DNA of 64,000 nt from Planctomycetota bacterium. GTDB lineage: Bacteria; Planctomycetota; Planctomycetia; Pirellulales; Pirellulaceae. Positions 17,178 through 25,587 of this stretch are shown here, piece by piece; the first letter of the stretch is position 1, and every line of letters begins with the position of its first letter. The DNA lies in the NCBI GenBank assembly GCA_016872725.1, contig VGZC01000007.1, forward strand, positions 60,607 to 124,606, in the 5' to 3' direction. A program made the translations under genes and the position numbers. Below the pieces are notes generated by a model. It ran no database searches. It was not told where the DNA came from and saw only the letters and a program-made list of their open reading frames with translations.

Positions 17178-17277
17178 CTAGCTGGTGCGGTTGGAACGAC
17201 GTCTCGCGAATCGCGGGCGCGGTGATGGCTCGCCCGTTGGCGGGCGCGGCCGGTTCCGAATCGCGGGTGGACGCATC

Positions 17278-17366
17278 GGAGAGGTGGCTGAGTGGTCGAA
17301 AGCGCCGGTTTGCTAAATCGGTGAAGGGGTCAAACCCTTCCGCAGGTTCGAATCCTGTCCTCTCCG
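17278..17366 (+). tRNA. tRNA-Ser(GCT)
   Basis: An 89-nt cloverleaf with acceptor GGAGAGG (17278-17284) pairing with CCTCTCC (17359-17365) and a discriminator G. The anticodon loop TTTGCTAAA gives anticodon GCT. The long variable arm (GAAGGGGTCAAACCCTTCC) is typical of class II tRNA-Ser, and the T arm is GTTCGAATC. The 3' CCA is not encoded (CTA follows). Its 3' end has been used as an integration site: the last 21 bases plus CT recur at 20909-20931. Confidence 0.95.
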
Positions 17367-17368
17367 CT
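17346..17368. repeat. attL: 23-bp tRNA-Ser 3' end repeat
   Basis: The 23 bp from GTTCGAATCC to CTCTCCGCT at the 3' end of tRNA-Ser recur identically at 20909-20931. This is the normal arrangement for an integrative element that uses a tRNA 3' end. Reading the minus strand across the site gives SSGEDRIRT, a short remnant of the integrase tail that is better preserved at the right copy. Confidence 0.85.
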
Positions 17369-17396
17369 AGACGCTTGTGCATGTAGTTGCGGCGAA

Positions 17397-18240
17397 TCAC
17401 ACGGAGTGGCATAACTTGCCACTCCGTTGTCGTTTACGTCTAAGGTCTGGGATACGTTGCCATTCCCCGCCGCTGCCTGCTGCACCGGATTTCCGCGTGT
17501 GGCAGATCAGCACGACGGCGACATTCCGTTCCGACGCCAGCGCCGCGAGCGGAGCCAGCACGGAGCGGACCTCGTTGTCGCGGTGGGCATCGACCCGACC
17601 GCCGAGATAGCTGCCGATTGGATCGACGATGACCAGCTTGCAGCCGGGCAGCCGGGCCAGCGCGTCGCGGATCAACTCGACGTTGGACAGGTCGAACGCG
17701 ACCGACCGTTCGTTGCCGTCGGCCTCGATGAGCTTGGCCGCCTTCAGCAAGTGGACCGTGGACCCGCCGGCAGTCCGCGCCGGCGGCGTTGAGACGTGGC
17801 CGGATCGTGTCGGCCGGATCATCTTCGGCGCAGATCAGCAGTGTGTCTCCAAGAGGAGCCGAATCGAAGCCGATGTCGGGCCAGTGCGATGCCCTTGAGA
17901 CGTGCGCCGCGAGATCGACCGTGAGGAACAACTTGCCCGCGCCGGGTCGGCCGACCAGCAGCGAGAGGCGACCGAGCGGGATTCGGCCGAGCCAAAGCCA
18001 CGGCACTGCCTGCGGCTCCACGTCAGCCATGCACACGATGTCTGGCTCGCAGCGGGTGCGAACGTCCGTCCCGACCGATGTAGGTCGCCACTCCCGCACC
18101 GCGCGGGCCAGAGCGTCGATATCCGCGCGCATGCCGTCCGGCTCGGTGGCATCGCCGTGATTGTCAATCCAATCCAGGATGTCGCCGCGCTCTGGCAGAT
18201 TCGGAAACTCGACGACGCGCCTGGGCCAATCCCGCTTCAC
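17397..18240 (-). pseudogene. Broken RepA-like AAA ATPase of an integrative element
   Basis: The upstream frame (18240 to about 17760) gives GDILDWIDNHGDATEPD, then a P-loop GRPGAGKLFLTVD, then TLLICAEDDPADTIRPRL. The sense then continues in another frame (HLLKAAKLIEADGNERS, then KLVIVDPIGSYLGG and VAVVLICHTRKS), so there is a frameshift near 17755-17765. The P-loop has Leu (TTG) where Ser/Thr must follow the Lys, which would abolish nucleotide binding. The C-terminus stops early at KLCHSV beside attL and the N-terminal TOPRIM/primase part is missing. In intact elements this ATPase drives DNA replication. It is clearly decayed. Confidence 0.8.
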
Positions 18241-18454
18241 CGGTCATCGTGATGGTCGCTTCGACGGCGAGAGGGTGTCCGGCCATGCGCAGCCTCAGCG
18301 TCACGCGCCGTTCGATCATTCCTGCCGCAGTGAGCAGTTCAACTGCCCGGTCCTGCATCTCACTCAGCGCGCTTGGATCGTGGTCGATCCATGTTTCTGG
18401 AATCGTGCGGAGGAAACGAACGATATTCGTTTGGATGGAATCCGGTTGGGTCAC
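18164..18454 (-). CDS. Small conserved-looking protein of the integrative element
   Basis: 96 residues, overlapping the start of the broken RepA-like gene. The middle part (EMQDRAVELLTAAGMIERRV, then GHPLAVEATITMTGEAG) has the look of short proteins found next to replication genes of planctomycete mobile elements, though I cannot name the family. The last 17 residues are basic and run into the neighbour, so the natural C-terminus may have been lost by the same deletion that removed the ATPase N-terminus. It may be a functional gene or part of the decayed region. Confidence 0.4.
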   Translation of the reverse strand: MTQPDSIQTNIVRFLRTIPETWIDHDPSALSEMQDRAVELLTAAGMIERRVTLRLRMAGHPLAVEATITMTGEAGLAQARRRVSESARARRHPGLD

Positions 18455-18717
18455 CTCATCAACTCCTGCAATTCTCTGCGTTGGTTTGGGGCGGCGACGA
18501 AAAACAACGATTATACAATTCCGCTTGCCGTCGGTAACGAAGTGCTCTTGCCGTGGAATTCGTCATCCAACAAGGCCACGAGAAACCACCGGCCGAAACC
18601 GGGGTCGAGGGGGGGTGGATTCCGACTCGATTTCGGGGGAATCCGCGCTGCTATTCCCAGGTTGAAGGGTTTGCTAAACTCAGGAGGTTTTGCTGCGAGG
18701 ACGAAAGGCGTCTCCCG

Positions 18718-18936
18718 ATGACCAAGCTCAGAGATTACGTGAAGACCGCAGAGGCAGCCGAGATTCTCGGCGTCTCGCAGAACACACTGCGCACGTGGGC
18801 GGAGTCCAGAAAGATTCCCGTCCATCGCAATCCGGCCAACGGTTACCGTTTGTTCAAGCGAAGCGACCTGGAGAAGTTCCTGCGAGCCGTCGAGGCCAGC
18901 GGAACCAAGCCGCCATCGCAGAGAAAGAAGCCATAG
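18718..18936 (+). CDS. MerR/excisionase-type helix-turn-helix protein
   Basis: 72 residues from the ATG at 18718. KTAEAAEILGVSQNTLRTWA is a winged-helix/MerR-type DNA-binding start (the helix 'EAAEILGVS' followed by a recognition helix). IPVHRNPANGYRLFKRSDLE is the wing that recognises a site, as in excisionases and BldC/MerR-like proteins. The frame is open further upstream to 18553, but only the part from 18718 has coding character. It ends 12 bp before the Cas10-like gene on the same strand, so the two are probably co-transcribed. Its role could be excisionase or regulator of the Cas10-like gene. Confidence 0.75.
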   Translation: MTKLRDYVKTAEAAEILGVSQNTLRTWAESRKIPVHRNPANGYRLFKRSDLEKFLRAVEASGTKPPSQRKKP

Positions 18937-18948
18937 GGAGAATGCGAA

Positions 18949-20934
18949 ATGGAACGCCTTCACATCGAATTGCAGCGAGTGCAAACGTGGCTCTTCGCGG
19001 TGCCGCGCCTGCGGGCGATGGTCGGCGGCAACGCGCTGCTCGGCGAGACATTGCGCGGCGCACTGCCGAAGCTGGCGTGCGAGACCGGGCGAGGCTGGGT
19101 GCTGGCTCCGAGAAGTGAGACGTACCCCGCCGCCGACCCGAACGATCCGCTCAAAGACTATGACGATCCCGCCGCCGACGCGAACGATGGCATCCTTGCG
19201 CGCGACGGCGGCCACTTCGAGGCGTGGTTCGTGACCGGCGCTGGGGCGTTCGCCGACGCGGCTGGGCAACTCCTGTGCTCGAACCTGCCGGGCCTGCGCT
19301 TCCAAATTACCGTCGACGGCGCCCCATGCACCAGAAGCCAAGCCCATCTCTCGACCGAGCTGCCGGTGCTCGCCCCCTGCGAGTGGACCGGGCGCGGGAT
19401 CGCGTCGGACACCGTCGAGCAGGGCGACGAGCGCCCCGCCGTCTCATTCGACGTCGCCCGGCGGCACGCTGCGGCGAGGCGTGCGGAAGTCGACAAGGCG
19501 GTCGACCTTGCGAGCCTGCTAAGCGCAAACACCAAGCTCCGACAGCTCGAGTCCGTGCAAGAGCTGAAGGAGTTGGTGGGCAACGGCTACCTCGCGCTCA
19601 TCCTCGCCGACGGCAACGGCGTCGGTAGCGGCCTCGGCAATGAGAAGCCGGACAGCGAGCGAGCGGCGTTCTACCATGGCAATCGCGTGTTGCTCCGGCG
19701 CGCGGTGAAGAAGGCCATCGACGCACACTGCCCCGACACGGGCCCATCGCCGCTTATCCCGCTGATGCTCGGCGGCGACGACCTTTTGCTCGTGAGCCGT
19801 GCGGACATCGCGCTGCCCTTCGTCGTCATGCTCTGCGAGGCACTTGGTAAGCTTCAGTGCGATAACGATGGCTTCAAGCTGACCCTCGGTGTCGGGGTGG
19901 TGTTCGCCAAGCACACCATCCCGATCCATCGGCTGCACGAGGTCGCGGAGCAGCTCGCCGGTTCGGCGAAGCGCCGCTTCCGTGGGCTGAAGGAAGGCGA
20001 GGCGAAGCGATCCGTCGTCGACTGGGCTGTATTCAGCACCGCGTGCGTGGATGACCCAACAGACGTGCGTCGGCGCGACTGGCTGCGAGGCAGCGGCAAC
20101 GACCTGCGCGTGCTCTCGCAGCGGCCCGTCGATGTGCTTGGCCAGGGGCTTGACTCGCTGCAAGGGCTTGTGCGGGGCGCTGGCCTGCTCGCCCAAGCAC
20201 CGCGCTCGCAGCTTCGCTACCTCGTCGATCAGCTCCCACGTGGACGAGCGCTCTCGGAGTTGGCGTTCGCCGAGATCGTGAGACTGCATGCGATGCGCGG
20301 CCCGACCGTGACCGCGCTGGAAGTGCCAGACCGTGAGCGCGTTGAAGGCGAAGATCGCGCCGTCGAAGAAAAATTCCACCCGTCAGCGGGATTCCGTGCC
20401 CGTTGGCACGCGCTTTCGCTTATCGAGAAGGGCAACCTGCTCGGCGCCTGGGGGGCCATCAGCCACCTTGAGAACGAACTTGGCCAGAATTGGACTCAGG
20501 TTGTCAAATGGCTCGCGAACTTCGCCGCGTCGCTGCCGATACCGGAGGCCTGTGATCTCCCAGTCTTGAATCACCCGCGCATGGCAGTGCGCGCGGCTCT
20601 TCGTGTCGAACTTGCGCTCCGCGCCGGCGACATCCCGAGGGCCGTTCACGGCACGGTGGCGTTCTTCGAAGCGGCGTTACCCGCGACTGTTCCCGCACGC
20701 CTCGGGAAAGGACCTCTCCCGGCAAGGAACCATGCGACATCACGCGAGACGCGACTGTACCAGGGCGAGAATGGCCAACTTGATCGGGTTGGGCAGGCTG
20801 GCCCACGATTGCACAACTTGCAGCAATTCGGCGTCGGTTACGGTGAGTGCAGCGCTTTTTGCAGCGCGATCGTTGAGAAGTGCGGAAATTACGGGGTTTT
20901 TCGCGGTTGTTCGAATCCTGTCCTCTCCGCTTAA
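18949..20934 (+). CDS. Stand-alone Cas10/Cmr2-like palm-domain protein, C-terminus altered by the att site
   Basis: 661 residues as read. The N-terminus (RLHIELQRVQTWLFAVPRLR, then GGNALLGE) resembles the Cas10/Cmr2 palm opening in which an IQ-x(2)-F/VF strand is followed by R-x-GAS. LADGNGVG at residues 219-226 fits the first metal-binding palm motif, and MLGGDDLLLVSR carries GGDD at 275-278, the cyclic-oligoadenylate synthase motif. TIPIHRLHEVAEQLAGSAKR at 323-342 matches the conserved helix that follows in Cas10 proteins. No HD nuclease motif is evident at the N-terminus. No other cas gene, RAMP gene, CARF effector or CRISPR array lies nearby. The last 65-80 codons run antisense to an integrase tail and across the att repeat (ending SNPVLSA), so the natural end was probably replaced. 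Likely a nucleotide-signalling defence protein, possibly crippled. Confidence 0.7.
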   Translation: MERLHIELQRVQTWLFAVPRLRAMVGGNALLGETLRGALPKLACETGRGWVLAPRSETYPAADPNDPLKDYDDPAADANDGILARDGGHFEAWFVTGAGAFADAAGQLLCSNLPGLRFQITVDGAPCTRSQAHLSTELPVLAPCEWTGRGIASDTVEQGDERPAVSFDVARRHAAARRAEVDKAVDLASLLSANTKLRQLESVQELKELVGNGYLALILADGNGVGSGLGNEKPDSERAAFYHGNRVLLRRAVKKAIDAHCPDTGPSPLIPLMLGGDDLLLVSRADIALPFVVMLCEALGKLQCDNDGFKLTLGVGVVFAKHTIPIHRLHEVAEQLAGSAKRRFRGLKEGEAKRSVVDWAVFSTACVDDPTDVRRRDWLRGSGNDLRVLSQRPVDVLGQGLDSLQGLVRGAGLLAQAPRSQLRYLVDQLPRGRALSELAFAEIVRLHAMRGPTVTALEVPDRERVEGEDRAVEEKFHPSAGFRARWHALSLIEKGNLLGAWGAISHLENELGQNWTQVVKWLANFAASLPIPEACDLPVLNHPRMAVRAALRVELALRAGDIPRAVHGTVAFFEAALPATVPARLGKGPLPARNHATSRETRLYQGENGQLDRVGQAGPRLHNLQQFGVGYGECSAFCSAIVEKCGNYGVFRGCSNPVLSA

Positions 20935-21195
20935 CACTTGCGCAGTATGTCGTCGAGTATCGCCGGGAACGGCACAAGTTACTAACGCGGCGGGAGTTGC
21001 ACGACTCGAATGCGATTCCCCGCCAATCGCAGCGCGTCCCGGCTGCGCCGCCTTTCGCGCGCCGCTTCCTGCGCCGCCTTTCTCTGACGCTTCGGCTGCC
21101 CGCTCAAAGTCCTCATCCGTGACTTGCAAGTAGTGCTCTAAGGCGATGCGGGGGGTATTCCCCAGCTACTCATGGTCAGCCTGTACCTTGTTCGC
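20740..21195 (-). pseudogene. C-terminal remnant of a tyrosine recombinase straddling attR
   Basis: Read on the minus strand the frame gives LGNTPRIALEHYLQVTDEDF, the box around the nucleophilic Tyr of planctomycete phage-type integrases. A long low-complexity tail follows and ends LPNPIKLAILALVQSRLA. A TAG at 21168-21166 stands where Trp (TGG) of the usual WLGNTP/WLGHTP motif is expected, and the catalytic domain further upstream is missing. The 23-bp att repeat lies inside the tail (reading SGEDRIRTTAK). The main part therefore lies right of attR and the end of the tail left of it. This is a dead gene. Confidence 0.75.
20909..20931. repeat. attR: second copy of the 23-bp tRNA-Ser repeat
   Basis: Identical over 23 bp to 17346-17368. 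It closes a 3.6-kb segment holding the RepA-like, HTH and Cas10-like genes. It also lies within a broken integrase tail and in the last codons of the Cas10-like frame. Confidence 0.85.
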
Positions 21196-21327
21196 GCTAC
21201 TTGGTGTCGCCGTTGCAGAGCGTACTTTGATTCGAACTGCGCGCAAGATGGCGACGCGGGCCGCAAGCTGGCAGGCGATGACACTCGGCGTCCAGGACGT
21301 TGGGGGCTGGATGGAACGGAACGCAGG

Positions 21328-22116
21328 TCAGCGAGGTTCTGAATCGTAGCCAACTGGCCGGACGGGGAAGTTCTCAGGAGAAGCGGTGATCGCGGGCGGC
21401 GCGCGATCGAGTTGCGCCAAGAGCGTGGTGGCCTGAATCAACGAAGGGTCCTCCTCCAGGGATCGCCGAAAGTGGTCGCGTGCCATGTCGGTCTTTCCTT
21501 GCCGTATCAGAATCACACCGAGATTGCTGTAAGCGGCCGCGGGTCCGGAAACTTCCGAAAACGCAGCGAAGCTCTCTGGCAGACTGCCTTGCATTGCAAG
21601 GGAGATGCCGAGGTTGTTTCTTGCTCGAGCATGCCTCGGTTGGAGTTGCAACGCTCGGCGAAAGCATACTTCGGCCGCCGCGTGTCGTGAACGGCGCAGA
21701 TGGTACATACCGACGTCGTTCTGCAGATCCACATCGTCGGGTGTTCGAGCCAGCGCCCGCTCGTATTCGGTCCAGGCTCGCGAGTCGTCACCTTGTTGGT
21801 CGTAGAGCATGGCCAGATGACGGCCGAGAGGATCCGTTTCCGCATTCAGTGTCCGCGCTTGTTCGTAAAGCCGTATCGCCTCGTCGATCTTTCCTTGACG
21901 CTCCGCGGACTGGCCCGCCTGCTCCATCAGTTGGGCCTGATGCGAGGCAAGCGTTGCGCCGTCGACGGCGGGCGATTTGTCCCATGGCAAGGAAACCCGC
22001 TCATTGAACGACGCGCAACCGGCACAGGTGAGAAGGCCAACGGCGATTACGATTGTTGTCTTCGCGCTCCCAAGCTGGGAGCTCACGTCACGGGGCCGAA
22101 ATCGGGCCAGCGTCAT
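21328..22116 (-). CDS. tadD: TadD-like TPR lipoprotein of the Flp pilus
   Basis: 262 residues. A membrane segment ends in the lipobox LLTCAGC (Cys about residue 34), followed by at least four TPR repeats (QAGQSAERQGKIDEAIRLYE, then RHLAMLYDQQGDDSRAWTEYE and ARARNNLGISLAMQGSLPE). TadD-type TPR lipoproteins serve as outer-membrane assembly factors for Flp/Tad pili. The ATG overlaps the TAA of the preceding lipoprotein gene (TAATG), which implies translational coupling. The adjacent secretin supports the pilus assignment. Confidence 0.8.
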   Translation of the reverse strand: MTLARFRPRDVSSQLGSAKTTIVIAVGLLTCAGCASFNERVSLPWDKSPAVDGATLASHQAQLMEQAGQSAERQGKIDEAIRLYEQARTLNAETDPLGRHLAMLYDQQGDDSRAWTEYERALARTPDDVDLQNDVGMYHLRRSRHAAAEVCFRRALQLQPRHARARNNLGISLAMQGSLPESFAAFSEVSGPAAAYSNLGVILIRQGKTDMARDHFRRSLEEDPSLIQATTLLAQLDRAPPAITASPENFPVRPVGYDSEPR

Positions 22117-22718
22117 TAGAAGAAACCTCCTCCTCCCAAGCCGCCTGCGCCGCCAAATCCACCTCCGCCGCCACCGAAGCCGCCTCCGCCGGATCCACCG
22201 CCACCGCTTCCCTGGCCCCCCACGCCACGACCTCCGATGAATCCGTTGGTCACACGGGGCGACTCGAATCCGTAAAGGGGCTCGGCCTTCGAGCGTCCGA
22301 TAACCACGGGATAGTCCGTCCAGGCGGCGTCGTACTGGGCTAGGTGTGACGTCATGGCCGCGACCCGCGATTGGTCGCGCTGGGAATCCCCGCTTGCTTC
22401 AATCACGATCGGCGAAGGCGCGTGCGGCAAGCGAGCCAGCAACCGTTCTGCGTGACGCTCGCCAAACGGACTAAGCCGATCGGAATCATCGAGCCATTCG
22501 TACTGGTAGAAGACGAGATCGTCCTCGTCCGCGCGCGACTCCTGCGACTGCTGCCATTGCGTGTTGTAGGTGCCGCCTGGGGCCGGTACTGCACCACGTG
22601 GAATATCTGCGCAGTGGTCTCCCCGCCAGCCGCGATGCTGGCATCCGCCGAGGAGGATCAGCACGGCTGACGGCCCAACGAGTCGTCGCAGCCGATGTAG
22701 AGGGCTTCGTTGTTGCAT
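22116..22718 (-). CDS. CpaD/OmpA-like pilus lipoprotein with a glycine-rich tail
   Basis: 200 residues from the ATG at 22718. The signal VGPSAVLILLGGCQ carries a lipobox (LLGGC). The middle (FGERHAERLLARLPHAPSPI, then VIEASGDSQRDQSRVAAM) resembles the periplasmic OmpA/CpaD-type region found in Tad pilus lipoproteins. The C-terminal 45 residues are almost entirely Gly with some Ser and Phe, a flexible low-complexity tail ending GGGGFF. The gene sits 13 bp after the secretin and overlaps tadD by one base. An in-frame extension upstream to 23147 runs antisense-free through the secretin but has no coding character. Confidence 0.7.
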   Translation of the reverse strand: MQQRSPLHRLRRLVGPSAVLILLGGCQHRGWRGDHCADIPRGAVPAPGGTYNTQWQQSQESRADEDDLVFYQYEWLDDSDRLSPFGERHAERLLARLPHAPSPIVIEASGDSQRDQSRVAAMTSHLAQYDAAWTDYPVVIGRSKAEPLYGFESPRVTNGFIGGRGVGGQGSGGGGSGGGGFGGGGGGFGGAGGLGGGGFF

Positions 22719-22731
22719 GGCGGCGTTTTCC

Positions 22732-24687
22732 TCAATCTTGGACTCGGACCGGCGCGGCCGGCGCGGGAACAACTTCCGGGCTTCTCGGATGAGGCGCGAT
22801 TGTCCCCTCAGGCGCTGCGCCGTGGCTGTAGCCACTCGGTCCGATGATGTACCGATCCTGACAGCATCGTTCAAACTGTCGGATTCGCGCCATGTCGGTG
22901 CGAACGGGACTGCGGAAGTCCTGGATCCGGCGGCTTTCCATATGGTTGCCAAGATAGAACTCGTGATCGGTCGGTTCGTACAGGTCTGATCCGGGTAGCG
23001 GTGGGCGATCGCATTTCTCCAGCGGATGCGCCAGCTCGGGCGTGACCAGCACCACCAGCTCCTGCTCGGTGGCCGAATTGTTCTTGTTCGTAAACAGGGT
23101 TCCCACCACCGGGAGATCGCCAAGAAAGGGAATACGCCGCGCGTCACCGACCAGTGTGGTCTGCATCAGTCCCGCCATGGCCAGCGTTTGTCCGTCACGC
23201 AGCTCGACGGTGGTGGAGAAGTCGCGAGTGCGCGTACCGGGGACGCTCGTGCCGGCGATGTCCGCGCCTTCTTCATCGTCCCGCGCGCTCACTTGCCCAC
23301 GTACACGAAGGCGAATGCGGTCGCGGTCAACGATATACGGAACGAACTGTACGTCGACACCGACGAACTGCTGGCTTACACTTTGACCGACTCCGCCGAA
23401 TGCAGTCTGCGCGTTGGGAACTGGAAAAGTATCGCCGGCCCGGAACGAGGCGATTTGGCCGTTGATCGCGGTCAAATTCGGCTCGGCCAGCGTGCGTGCG
23501 AAGCCGAGATCGCGCAACGCATTCAACGCCAGGCGGAAGTCCGGATAATCGACTGCCAGGTTGCCCCCGCCCGCCGCGGTGAAGCCGTTGGGCAGCAAGA
23601 GAGAGACGAAGCTAACGTCTCCGCTGCCACCGATCTCGATGTTGGCGCCGATTGAACGCAGTGCGCTGCGGTTCACTTCGGCCAGCGTCACGTGCAGTGT
23701 CACTTGCTGTTCGCCGGGAATCGTGAGCAAATTGACGATGCCGGACTGAGCGATCGCAGCAGAGTCCATGACGGATCGCCGGGCAGCCGCGTCTTCCTCC
23801 ATGCGAAACCGATCCTGATCGACGAAGACGTTGGTTGTGCGCGTTTCGGTCTCGTGGTATCGCCCGCCGCGTTGTTCGCTACGTGTCTGCGCCAAGACGG
23901 TCAGAATCTGTCCGGCTTCAATGGCGTCTTTCGCCTGCCCTCGCACAACGAGCCGATCCCGCACGATCGAGAGCCGCACGTGGCTATCTGGAAACAATTC
24001 GGCGATTTGCCGTTCGAGGTCGGCGAGCGTCGCGCGGAACTGAGGATCTTCGAACACTCGCACCCGAAAGCTGAGCACTCGTTTGCCGGTATCGGTCGTC
24101 GGATCGTTGAACCAGATCGTCAGCACAGTCGTTCCGGGTTGTAGTCCGACGACAGCAACTTCCGTATCGGAGATGATATCCCACCGGACAATGTTCTCGT
24201 CGGCGAGGTAAAGCCGCACTTGCGGCTTGATCGCCCATTCGGCGAACGTCAGGATTCTGGGATGTCCAACGACGAGGTTCAATTCCTGTTCTGGGTCGAT
24301 GATCTTGGGGATAAACCGATCCTGCCGCTGCCTGGCTTCCGGCGTGACCGGGCGTGGCAGCATTTCCTCCGGAAGGCGATGCTGATAAGGGAGATGAAAG
24401 TCGTCCCGCGCTCGCGGTACGGGATTCTGTCCCGACGGACGCACCGGTTGAATGGGAGAGTCGGCGTCGTCGTCGGTGACGGGTGGGAGCGGATTCGCCT
24501 GGCTGATGCGCGGCGGCTCGGACCAGCGACCGTAGGTTTCAGCGCGCAGAGGCGTGCCGATACGGCCTGGAGCTGTTGACTGAGGGAATGCGGGGCTGCT
24601 GCCCGCGTTTGACACCAGCAGCGCCGACAGCGCCGCCACTGCAACGCTAAGCCGCGCAAGACCTTGTGGCAACCTGCCTCCCCCCAT
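22732..24687 (-). CDS. cpaC: Flp/Tad pilus secretin
   Basis: 651 residues from the ATG at 24687, chosen for AGGGAG 3 nt before it and the signal sequence that follows (LARLSVAVAALSALLVSNAG). A periplasmic N-domain (ELNLVVGHPRILTFAEWAIK) and BON/N-type regions (LSIVRDRLVVRGQAKDAIEA) precede the secretin core. The core shows the hallmark VELRDGQTLAMAGLM and FLGDLPVVGTLFTNKN strands and ends in VVLVTPELAHPLE. It forms the outer-membrane channel for the Flp pilus. The rest of the pilus locus lies 17 kb away. An upstream in-frame extension to 25023 is unlikely to be translated, as it crosses the divergent gene. Confidence 0.92.
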   Translation of the reverse strand: MGGGRLPQGLARLSVAVAALSALLVSNAGSSPAFPQSTAPGRIGTPLRAETYGRWSEPPRISQANPLPPVTDDDADSPIQPVRPSGQNPVPRARDDFHLPYQHRLPEEMLPRPVTPEARQRQDRFIPKIIDPEQELNLVVGHPRILTFAEWAIKPQVRLYLADENIVRWDIISDTEVAVVGLQPGTTVLTIWFNDPTTDTGKRVLSFRVRVFEDPQFRATLADLERQIAELFPDSHVRLSIVRDRLVVRGQAKDAIEAGQILTVLAQTRSEQRGGRYHETETRTTNVFVDQDRFRMEEDAAARRSVMDSAAIAQSGIVNLLTIPGEQQVTLHVTLAEVNRSALRSIGANIEIGGSGDVSFVSLLLPNGFTAAGGGNLAVDYPDFRLALNALRDLGFARTLAEPNLTAINGQIASFRAGDTFPVPNAQTAFGGVGQSVSQQFVGVDVQFVPYIVDRDRIRLRVRGQVSARDDEEGADIAGTSVPGTRTRDFSTTVELRDGQTLAMAGLMQTTLVGDARRIPFLGDLPVVGTLFTNKNNSATEQELVVLVTPELAHPLEKCDRPPLPGSDLYEPTDHEFYLGNHMESRRIQDFRSPVRTDMARIRQFERCCQDRYIIGPSGYSHGAAPEGTIAPHPRSPEVVPAPAAPVRVQD

Positions 24688-24939
24688 AGACTCCCTCGCA
24701 AGCGAATCGCGGGAGCGGCGCCGCCGCTGCGTACCGCCCACGTGCGAGGTCCAACCAGTAGCGGTTGTATCGGTCGTGACGATCGTGTCGGTTGAGTCGA
24801 TTTCGCGGATTCTCGAAACCAATCGAACTGCATCCTGGCGAGCTTCGTATATCCCGTTGACGAGCCGATCGGCGACGTCGATAATGCTGCGATCTGGTCG
24901 GACCGCACTGGACATTCTTGAATCAAGCTGCGTCCGTCC

Positions 24940-25359
24940 ATGCACTTTTCCGCCCAAGGGATCACCGCCGCTACTCTTGCAGCCCTGCTGGCAGCGTTGG
25001 CGTGTTTCGAGCATGGCCTGCACGACGACTCACACCGGCATTATGGCGATGGATGTTGCCGGTCCGGGAAGCTGGAAACTCGCCCGACGGGTCATTGCCG
25101 CCCACTCGGATCGCACACACCCAGCGCGACCGAGGCGTCATCCGAAGGCGAGCCACCGGCCGGGCACGATCGGGACAATTGTGCGATCTGCCGCTTCTTG
25201 GCCTCGCCACAGCGATTCGAACTTGCTCCGCGACTTTCCTTGTCGGACACGCACGTTTCCGACTTGCCTGTCGTGGCACAACCTTCTGTCGCCGAAGGCG
25301 GCGTCCGGCTGGCGACGATTCGCGGCCCACCCGCGTGCGAACTCATGAGTTCCTGTTGA
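24940..25359 (+). CDS. Small secreted His/Cys-rich protein (DUF2946-like)
   Basis: 139 residues. An N-terminal hydrophobic segment (ITAATLAALLAALACFEHG) is followed by a His-rich stretch (HGLHDDSHRHYGD) and the motif DNCAICRFLASPQ. The pattern of a signal, a His cluster, CxxCRxLA and a proline-rich end resembles DUF2946-type proteins linked to metal handling. A second protein of the same layout is encoded at 53425-53820 on the other strand. It is divergent from the secretin gene and precedes the DUF58 operon. A metal-binding role is inferred from composition only. Confidence 0.55.
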   Translation: MHFSAQGITAATLAALLAALACFEHGLHDDSHRHYGDGCCRSGKLETRPTGHCRPLGSHTPSATEASSEGEPPAGHDRDNCAICRFLASPQRFELAPRLSLSDTHVSDLPVVAQPSVAEGGVRLATIRGPPACELMSSC

Positions 25360-25587
25360 GTTCGTGCCGGCGGTGATGGAGCACCGTTCCGGTTCATCCC
25401 CTTGCCTGCGCGCGGTTCGCCATGCGCGCGTTCGCCCGGCGAACGCGCTGTCCGACGGCGGAGCGATCGGCGACGAGCCGGGCTTTCCAAGTTCCAGGAG
25501 TTGATCGCGAAGATCGCTTTCCTTTGCGCTTCATGAGGGCGGCACGAAAGCGTTGCGTACGCACTCAATCATCACAGGAGCATCTCC

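Noticed and set aside
17038..17412. A 124-codon minus-strand frame containing AERTGFEPA
   Set aside because: This is the antisense of tRNA-Ser, the familiar false protein produced by tRNA genes; only the short part right of the repeat is meaningful, as an integrase-tail remnant.
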